Assembly (NCBI GenBank): GCA_029935255.1
Contig: JAOZKS010000157.1
Coordinates: 1 to 6,429, forward strand
Direction: 5' to 3'
From: Pontiella sp.
GTDB lineage: Bacteria > Verrucomicrobiota > Kiritimatiellia > Kiritimatiellales > Pontiellaceae
DNA: 6,429 nt
The position numbers were made by a program, and so were the translations under genes. Below are positions 1-4,200 of this stretch, one piece after another (the stretch's first letter is position 1; each line of letters starts with the position of its first letter). Below the pieces are notes generated by a model, which made no database searches, was not told the DNA's origin, and saw nothing but the letters and a program-made list of their open reading frames with translations.

Positions 1-49
1 AAAAACCGCAATGCTTACTCCTTGTTTTAACGATAGGTGTGGGGAACGT

Positions 50-826
50 ATGTACGACAAAAAGTTTTTGGGGGTTGCCGTTGCCCTATTTTCCATGGTT
101 CTCGGTGTTTGGGCCTCCGGGGAATTCCATATTTTCACCGATGGGCAGGATCGGGTGGTGACCGCGAAAATCATTAATGTCGATTCGCGCCGGGACGTAG
201 TGGAACTGGAGTTGGAGAACAAGCGGCGCACGAAGGTGAAACCTTCCATTTTTATTGAGGCCGACCAAATCTATATCTGTGATTGGGAAAGCCTGAAACG
301 CTTTAACTCAAGTTCGATGTTCAAGGTTGAGATTAGCAAGAAAGTTATTGAAAGTTGGACGAAAAAGGGAACTGCGCAGCAGGATTTTGACCGAGTGGAG
401 TATGGGATTACCCTGATAAACAGGGGAGCTGCGCCGCTGAACAATTTGGACGTGGCCTATAACGTGTTCTACGAACAGGAGCAATTGAAGTCGTCGGGGC
501 AATACACGGAAAAGAATTGTGTCAAGGGGCGTATCCATCACGCCCAGCTTAATGCGCGGACGAGTCATACACTAAAGGCGGAATCCGTTGTTGTTTTCGA
601 TCAGCATCTGTCGGGAGGTTACGATGGATATGTCGGCGGTTTGCCCGAACGTCAGGAAGGTGACATAAAGGGGATTTGGGTGAAGGTTTCCATGACAACG
701 CCCTCTGGGGCGTCGGCGACGAGAGAGTTCCTTAGCCCTGCGAATCTCAAAAATCACCAGAGATGGAAAAATCCTGATAAGGAAGAATTGCCTCGTTCAA
801 AGGGCTCGAAGAAAAATAGGAAATAA
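50..826 (+). CDS. Exported SHD1-like domain protein, function unknown (paralogue A)
   Basis: A 258-residue protein of unknown function. The ATG at 50 is preferred over the in-frame ATG at 11 because GGGGA (41-45) lies just before it and the protein then begins with a typical signal peptide: Lys4-Lys5, a hydrophobic stretch at about 6-21, and a likely signal peptidase I site after Val-Trp-Ala22. Residues about 26-75 resemble the SHD1 (SLA1 homology 1) fold common in secreted PVC-group proteins: an aromatic/TDG start, alternating beta strands, then IEADQ-Y-I-W. The rest (about 85-240) looks beta-rich, with an YGITLINRG strand, the motif VFYEQ and a late GDIKGIWVKV strand. The C-terminus is lysine/arginine rich (SKGSKKNRK), unlike its paralogue. 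The next gene is 11 bp away and encodes a full-length paralogue, so the two are probably cotranscribed. No catalytic motif is visible. Existence of the gene is confident; the domain name is tentative. Confidence 0.85.
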   Translation: MYDKKFLGVAVALFSMVLGVWASGEFHIFTDGQDRVVTAKIINVDSRRDVVELELENKRRTKVKPSIFIEADQIYICDWESLKRFNSSSMFKVEISKKVIESWTKKGTAQQDFDRVEYGITLINRGAAPLNNLDVAYNVFYEQEQLKSSGQYTEKNCVKGRIHHAQLNARTSHTLKAESVVVFDQHLSGGYDGYVGGLPERQEGDIKGIWVKVSMTTPSGASATREFLSPANLKNHQRWKNPDKEELPRSKGSKKNRK

Positions 827-837
827 AGGGACGCATT

Positions 838-1596
838 ATGACAACACTACGGTTTTATATAGCCACTCTCATCGTGGCAGGAGCACTCTCGACACAGGCC
901 GAAATGCATACGTTCAACCTACCGGACGGGCGGGAAATCGAGGCTGAAATTATGGACTACAACAGCAAGCTGGGGCAAGTGGAGCTCAAGCGGGAGGATG
1001 GGAAACACGTAAAGGTTGAACCCACGCTCTTTGTGGATGCGGACCAAAAATATATTCAGGAATGGGCTTCATTGGACGGCTTCCGGAATACCCGTTTATT
1101 CAAGATTAGTTGCAAGCGGAACCTGGTCGAGAAGTGGAAGGAGGCGGAGGAGGGGATGGTTACCTATTCGGATGGAAGCCGGGAAAGGGAAACCGTGAGT
1201 GAAACCAAGTTCGAGCGGCATGTCTATGAGCTTATCCTAGAGAACCGGACGGGGATTCCTCTGGAGGGATTGACGGCGGAATACCGTATTTTTTACGAGC
1301 AGGATTCGCTTCAAACAAAAGGCTCAAAAGTGAAGACTGAGGAAAAAAGGATTTCAGGAAGCTTGGATATTTCCCGCTTAGATGCGGCTGAAAAGAAAAT
1401 GCTGACCACGAAACCTGTCGTGATCCACGATAAGGAATATACCGGTGATATCACGTATGGCGAAAGGTTGAGAGAGAAAGAGCGCGGTGAGGTCAAAGGC
1501 CTTTGGCTGCGGATTACAGCCAGCACATCCGGAGGGCAGACTGCGGTTCGGGAAATCTATGATCCATCGGGTGTCGAAGGAAAATATAGCTGGTAG
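838..1596 (+). CDS. Exported SHD1-like domain protein, function unknown (paralogue B)
   Basis: A 252-residue paralogue of the preceding protein. The start is supported by AAAGGGA about 7 bases upstream of the ATG and by a signal peptide with a likely cut after Thr-Gln-Ala21. Residues about 24-76 form the SHD1-like unit: F-LPDGR, a VELKREDGK turn, then LFVDADQKYIQEW, which is closer to the usual pattern than paralogue A. The C-terminal part shares ordered blocks with paralogue A: YELILENRTG against YGITLINRG, IFYEQDSL against VFYEQEQL, GEVKGLWLRI against GDIKGIWVKV, and AVREIYDP against ATREFLSP. It has a charged insert around 100-125 (EEGMVTYSDGSRERE) that A lacks, and no basic tail. The protein is presumably periplasmic or surface exposed. 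No enzyme motif is seen. It converges on the dus gene with a 19-bp gap, in which I see no clear hairpin terminator. Confidence 0.87.
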   Translation: MTTLRFYIATLIVAGALSTQAEMHTFNLPDGREIEAEIMDYNSKLGQVELKREDGKHVKVEPTLFVDADQKYIQEWASLDGFRNTRLFKISCKRNLVEKWKEAEEGMVTYSDGSRERETVSETKFERHVYELILENRTGIPLEGLTAEYRIFYEQDSLQTKGSKVKTEEKRISGSLDISRLDAAEKKMLTTKPVVIHDKEYTGDITYGERLREKERGEVKGLWLRITASTSGGQTAVREIYDPSGVEGKYSW

Positions 1597-1615
1597 GGGC
1601 CGAGCTTTCTTTTTC

Positions 1616-2602
1616 TCATGATGGGGCTTCTGCGGTGAGGATCTTTTCCACATCACCCATGCAACTCGTCTGCATCAGCCGGGTGCGGAGAGCGGCGGCA
1701 CCGGGGAAGCCTTTGGTGTAGATGGAATAGTAGCGGCGCAGGATGTGGAAGTTTTTGGTGTCGCCCCACACGCGGTCGAACAGTTCGGTGTGTTTCCAAA
1801 GCAGGCCCAGTTTTTCCTCGCGCGAGCGTTCGCGCTGTTCGTTCATGAAGATCCAGGGGTTGTCAAAGATTCCGCGGCCGATCATGGCGCCATCCAGTCC
1901 ATAGGTGTCGCATTTTTCACGTGCCTCTTCCACGGATTGGATGTCGCCGTTTCCAAGGATGGGAAGTTCCAGCCCCAGTTGATCGCGTAACCGCGCGGCT
2001 TTGGCGATCTCATCCCAGTTGGCCGGGCCTTGCGTCATTTGTTTTTGCGTGCGGCCATGGAGGGTGAGTGCGGCGGGTTTGGTTTCGAGTATGTGCCCGA
2101 TCCATTCCTCGGTGGCAATGGTTTTCAGGCCCATGCGCGTTTTTACGGAAATGGGAAGGTGGGTGGCTTCCTTTGAGGCCAGAATGATTTCTTTTGCCAG
2201 CGCGGGGTTCCCGATCAGGCCGGAGCAGCATCCGCGTCGCACGACCTTTGGAACGGGACAACCCATGTTGATATCAATGCCGTCGAACTCCATCTCTTCC
2301 GTGATTTCCTTGATCACCTGCTGATAGTTCTCGGGGGTATTGCCCCAGATCTGGGCAACAATCTTGACGTTCTTTTCGTTAAGAAGCTTGCGCTCCTGAT
2401 CGGTGACTTGCAGGCGGTGGACAACGCGCTTGCGTCCTTTTTTATGGAGCATGCCATCCGTGGAAACAAATTCGGTCATCACGACATGCAGGCCGTCGGG
2501 ATCGGCCAACCCGAGCAACAGCTCGCGCAGCACGGTATCCGTCACATCCTCCATGGGTGCCAGAGCAATGATGGGGCGGGCGATTGTATTCCAAAAATTC
2601 AT
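1616..2602 (-). CDS. dus: tRNA-dihydrouridine synthase (Dus family, FMN TIM barrel)
   Basis: A 328-residue member of the Dus family, which uses FMN and NADPH to reduce specific uridines in tRNA to dihydrouridine. Visible family marks in order: LAPMEDVTD at about 14-22 (FMN loop, start of the barrel), MTEF at 42-45, INMGCP at 111-116 with Cys115 as the expected catalytic acid, SVKTRMG at 152-158 (FMN-binding Lys153), LHGRTQ at 181-186, GNGDI at 217-221 and GRGIFDNPW at 242-250 (phosphate-binding end of the barrel). The length is normal for the family. The ATG at 2602 sits only about 16 residues before APM, as expected; AGAGGT is 12 bases upstream, a somewhat long spacing. It lies 36 bp after bioB on the same strand, so it is probably the second gene of that transcript. 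The segment after the catalytic loop reads RRGCCSGLI where many Dus proteins have small Gly/Ala residues. The target uridine and subfamily (A, B or C) cannot be told from sequence alone. Confidence 0.95.
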   Translation of the reverse strand: MNFWNTIARPIIALAPMEDVTDTVLRELLLGLADPDGLHVVMTEFVSTDGMLHKKGRKRVVHRLQVTDQERKLLNEKNVKIVAQIWGNTPENYQQVIKEITEEMEFDGIDINMGCPVPKVVRRGCCSGLIGNPALAKEIILASKEATHLPISVKTRMGLKTIATEEWIGHILETKPAALTLHGRTQKQMTQGPANWDEIAKAARLRDQLGLELPILGNGDIQSVEEAREKCDTYGLDGAMIGRGIFDNPWIFMNEQRERSREEKLGLLWKHTELFDRVWGDTKNFHILRRYYSIYTKGFPGAAALRTRLMQTSCMGDVEKILTAEAPS

Positions 2603-2620
2603 CGCGCAAACAATACCTCT

Positions 2621-2643
2621 GGCCTCAAGTCTAAAGCCTCAAG
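2621..2643. repeat. Short heptad repeat across the bioB stop codon
   Basis: On the + strand three 7-base units follow one another: CCTCAAG (2623-2629), TCTAAAG (2630-2636), CCTCAAG (2637-2643), with GCCTCAAG itself repeated exactly at 2622-2629 and 2636-2643. The second copy contains the bioB stop codon (TCA at 2639-2641 on this strand), so the repeat fills much of the 36-bp bioB-dus spacer. It looks like a small slippage-type tandem repeat. No function is evident. Confidence 0.6.
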
Positions 2644-3616
2644 CCTGTTCAATTTCAAACCCGGCATCTTCGATCATGCGCTTGTCGGTTTCATAGTCCT
2701 GTCCGCCGGTGGTGAGATAGCCCGCAGTAAACATGGAGTTGGCGGGGTAGAGCGCCAAGGGTTGGAGGCCGCGCAGGGTGGACTCGCGTCCGCCGGCGAT
2801 GTGCACTTCGGTCGAGGGCATCACAAAACGGGTCATGGCCAACCCGCGCAGGCAGTCATTGGGGCTGAGCGGATTGGGCTTGCCTTCAAACTCGGTTCCC
2901 GGGCGCGGGTCGAGAAAGTTGATCGGGACGGAATCCACCTTCAGATCGGAGAGGGCGAAGGCAAGATCAACGCGGTCTTGTAAGGATTCTCCCATGCCGA
3001 AGAGTCCGCCGGAGCAGAGGTCGAGTCCGACTTTCTTGACGATCCTGGCGGTATCGACGCGGTCCTCGAAGGCGTGCGTGGTGACGACCTCCGAAAAATA
3101 GTTTTCGGAGGTTTCCAGGTTATGGTTAAAGCGGTCGACCCCGGAGTCTTTCAGTTGGACGGCCTTTTCTTCGGTCAGGAGGCCGAGCGACGAGCAGATT
3201 TCGAGATCGGGGTGTTTTTGCTTAATTTGGATAGCCGCCTCGCAAATGGTTTCAAGCTCGTTGGGAGAAGGTGCGCGAGTGCTGGATACCACGCAGTAGC
3301 GCTTGGCTTGGCGGTCGACCGCAGCCTGCGCTCCGTCGACGATGCTTTCCACGGTCTGGAAATCGTATCGTTCCACATCGTTGATGGCGGAGGAGGATTG
3401 GGAGCAGAAGGAGCAGTCTTCTGGACACTTTCCGCTTTTGACGTTGCGCAATAGATGCAGCGATACCTTGTTCCCAAAGTATTTCCTGCGGATGCGGTAG
3501 GCCCCCTGCAGGATCTCCAATAGCTCGTCGTCGGACGACTCCAAAATCGCTAGAGCCTCTGTTTGGGTGATCGTTTCCCCGTCCAGAACCCTGGAGCTCA
3601 ATGCGTTCCAATCCAT
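2639..3616 (-). CDS. bioB: Biotin synthase BioB (radical SAM)
   Basis: Biotin synthase inserts sulfur into dethiobiotin to make biotin, the last step of the pathway, using SAM with a [4Fe-4S] cluster and a second cluster that donates sulfur. The 325-residue protein shows the radical SAM motif CPEDCSFC (Cys64, Cys68, Cys71), FNHNLETS at about 163-170 and CSGGLFGMGE at 201-210. Cys108, Cys141 and Cys201 match the three cysteine ligands of the [2Fe-2S] cluster in E. coli (Cys97, Cys128, Cys188). The fourth ligand, Arg260 in E. coli (in VRLSAGRE), aligns with His272 here (VHIAGGRE; codon CAC). The C-terminus lacks the extended tail of the E. coli protein (346 aa). The ATG at 3616 is chosen over longer starts up to 3715 because GGAGG lies 7 bases upstream and family homology begins here; the extra N-terminal residues would cross the predicted promoter. 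No bioA, bioD or bioF is present in the window. Confidence 0.96.
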   Translation of the reverse strand: MDWNALSSRVLDGETITQTEALAILESSDDELLEILQGAYRIRRKYFGNKVSLHLLRNVKSGKCPEDCSFCSQSSSAINDVERYDFQTVESIVDGAQAAVDRQAKRYCVVSSTRAPSPNELETICEAAIQIKQKHPDLEICSSLGLLTEEKAVQLKDSGVDRFNHNLETSENYFSEVVTTHAFEDRVDTARIVKKVGLDLCSGGLFGMGESLQDRVDLAFALSDLKVDSVPINFLDPRPGTEFEGKPNPLSPNDCLRGLAMTRFVMPSTEVHIAGGRESTLRGLQPLALYPANSMFTAGYLTTGGQDYETDKRMIEDAGFEIEQA

Positions 3617-3623
3617 GGTAAAA

Positions 3624-3628
3624 CCTCC
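3624..3628 (-). promoter_or_regulatory. Ribosome-binding site of bioB
   Basis: The - strand reads GGAGG followed by 7 bases and ATG (3616-3614). This strong Shine-Dalgarno fixes the bioB start and excludes the upstream in-frame starts, which have none as good. Confidence 0.85.
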
Positions 3629-3660
3629 AATTAAATAACGGGGGCGGATCTTACCATGAC

Positions 3661-3682
3661 CAAACGGGATGTAAACCGATAG
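3661..3682. repeat. Direct repeat copy 1 (GGATGTAAACCGATAG), at the bioB transcription start
   Basis: The 16 bases GGATGTAAACCGATAG (3667-3682) recur exactly at 3964-3979. Including six further bases upstream, the two copies match at 20 of 22 positions. This copy overlaps the predicted bioB start of transcription. A shorter 9-base piece, AACCGATAG, also occurs at 3842-3850. It may be an operator or the end of a dispersed repeat; the sequence alone does not decide. Confidence 0.7.
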
Positions 3683-3683
3683 A

Positions 3684-3712
3684 ATCATGTAAATGATGAT
3701 AAGCATGGTCAA
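3684..3712 (-). promoter_or_regulatory. Predicted sigma70-type promoter of bioB-dus
   Basis: On the - strand TTGACC (3712-3707) matches the -35 consensus at five of six bases. After exactly 17 bases comes CATGAT (3689-3684), four of six to the -10 consensus. The implied start of transcription is near 3677, giving a leader of about 60 bases. One copy of the GGATGTAAACCGATAG repeat covers the predicted start site, where an operator would be well placed. Prediction by inspection only. Confidence 0.5.
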
Positions 3713-3782
3713 CATCTAGTTTCGGGTTGACTCGCAGGCCTCAGCCCCTCCACTCAATCAATTTGCCAAGGCTAATACGGCA

Positions 3783-3817
3783 CCCACCCACGGCACCTCC
3801 AGCCGCGTTGGGGTGGG
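3783..3817. repeat. Imperfect GC-rich hairpin
   Basis: CCCACCC (3783-3789) is complementary to GGGTGGG (3811-3817), and inside it CGGC (3791-3794) pairs with GCCG (3802-3805), leaving small bulges. A competing pairing ACCCAC (3782-3787) with GTGGGT (3821-3826) also exists. There is no T-tract after it on either strand, so it is not a standard terminator. It lies upstream of the predicted bioB promoter and so outside the bioB leader. Confidence 0.45.
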
Positions 3818-3872
3818 CTTGTGGGTTAAACTCAGCTTTGCAACCGATAGAAACGTCCTGTGTTCTTCCTGA

Positions 3873-3891
3873 ACGCGGCAAGATGCCGCGT
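3873..3891. repeat. Perfect short palindrome followed by CTAC (REP-like)
   Basis: ACGCGGCA (3873-3880) and TGCCGCGT (3884-3891) are perfect inverted repeats around a 3-base loop. On the - strand the sequence reads CGTAGACGCGGCA..., that is, GTAG next to a GC-rich palindrome. The palindrome after thiC (6119-6139) has the same arrangement, which suggests a dispersed palindromic family. There is no T-tract. Confidence 0.5.
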
Positions 3892-3901
3892 CTACGATAA
3901 A

Positions 3902-3979
3902 ATGAAACCATCCGACAACAACGACCCGATCCTATTGATCAAGTGGCACGACACGCCCGAACCGGATGTAAACCGATAG
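3902..3979 (+). CDS. Doubtful small ORF, 25 aa
   Basis: ATG at 3902 to TAG at 3977-3979 encodes 25 residues, beginning MKPSDNND and ending PEPDVNR. The frame is open back to 3851, through the palindrome. There is no clear Shine-Dalgarno. Its last 16 bases are the repeat also found near bioB, where a nine-codon frame (3656-3682) likewise ends in DVNR-stop. It could be a decayed gene end, part of a dispersed repeat, or chance. I would not annotate it as a gene without outside support. Confidence 0.12.
   Translation: MKPSDNNDPILLIKWHDTPEPDVNR
3958..3979. repeat. Direct repeat copy 2 (GGATGTAAACCGATAG), upstream of the thiC promoter
   Basis: The second copy of the repeat at 3661-3682, matching at 20 of 22 positions in the same orientation, 297 bp away. 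Its right end is 28 bp before the predicted thiC -35 box. Because bioB and thiC are divergent, the copy points toward thiC but away from bioB. Confidence 0.7.
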
Positions 3980-4007
3980 CGATGCAAAACATGGCCTTCA
4001 AATAAAA

Positions 4008-4035
4008 TTGACTCAAATACGTATGGGCGTAAATT
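4008..4035 (+). promoter_or_regulatory. Predicted sigma70-type promoter of thiC
   Basis: TTGACT (4008-4013) matches the -35 consensus at five of six bases, and TAAATT (4030-4035) after 16 bases is a four-of-six -10 box. The expected transcription start near 4042 falls just before the 5' strand of riboswitch helix P1, as it should. AAATTGAC occurs twice (4005-4012 and 4031-4038), so an alternative phasing is possible. Confidence 0.5.
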
Positions 4036-4044
4036 GACCGGATT

Positions 4045-4128
4045 ACCGCTAGGGGTGTCTACGGCTAGGGCCGAGGACTGAGACAAACCCTTCGAACCTG
4101 TTCGGATCATGCCGGCGTAGGGAAGCGC
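4045..4128 (+). promoter_or_regulatory. TPP riboswitch (THI element) aptamer
   Basis: Senses thiamin pyrophosphate and represses thiC. The conserved core is intact: AGGGGTG (4051-4057), CTGAGA (4078-4083), AACCTG (4095-4100) and GCGTAGGGAAG (4115-4125). Helices visible by eye are P1 CGCT (4047-4050) with AGCG (4124-4127), P2 GGGT (4053-4056) with ACCC (4087-4090), P3 CGGC (4062-4065) with GCCG (4070-4073), P4 CCT (4097-4099) with AGG (4119-4121) and P5 CGG (4103-4105) with CCG (4112-4114). The P3 arm is short. Its location directly before thiC fits the standard association. Confidence 0.96.
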
Positions 4129-4135
4129 TTCACTG

Positions 4136-4196
4136 CCTCCGCTCTCCGCGTTTTCCAGACACCCATGAAGAAATACGCACGCAATACGGAGAAGAG
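4136..4196 (+). promoter_or_regulatory. Riboswitch expression platform: anti-Shine-Dalgarno and thiC ribosome-binding site
   Basis: The thiC Shine-Dalgarno is GGAG (4188-4191), continuing GAAGAG to 4196, with 9 bases from GGAG to the ATG at 4201. TCTCCG (4143-4148) is perfectly complementary to CGGAGA (4187-4192), and CTCCG (4137-4141) to CGGAG (4187-4191). Both lie directly after the aptamer. No hairpin followed by a T-run is present. This indicates control of translation initiation rather than of transcription termination. The pairing is seen in sequence; the mechanism is inferred. Confidence 0.65.
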
Positions 4197-4200
4197 CAAC

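Larger units (their letters stand above)
3713..4007. other. Intergenic region between bioB and thiC promoters, no convincing gene
   Basis: About 295 bp without a supported gene. It contains a GC-rich imperfect hairpin (3783-3817), a perfect short palindrome (3873-3891), the second copy of the 22-bp repeat (3958-3979) and a doubtful small ORF (3902-3979). The part from 3713 to 3780 shows nothing I can name. An open frame on the - strand from 4242 to 3892 crosses the TPP riboswitch and the thiC start, so it is not credited as a gene. Confidence 0.6.

Noticed and set aside
1597..1615. A bidirectional terminator between paralogue B and dus
   Set aside because: The 19-bp gap is T-rich on the + strand, but I find no stem of useful length next to it.
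2408..2983. A 191-codon + strand frame spanning the bioB-dus junction
   Set aside because: It lies antisense to two well-recognised genes and its translation looks like mirrored codons of them, with no family motif.
3661..3979. A CRISPR array, suggested by the repeated AACCGATAG
   Set aside because: The repeats are short, spaced irregularly (about 168 and 129 bp) and differ in length; there are no regular spacers.
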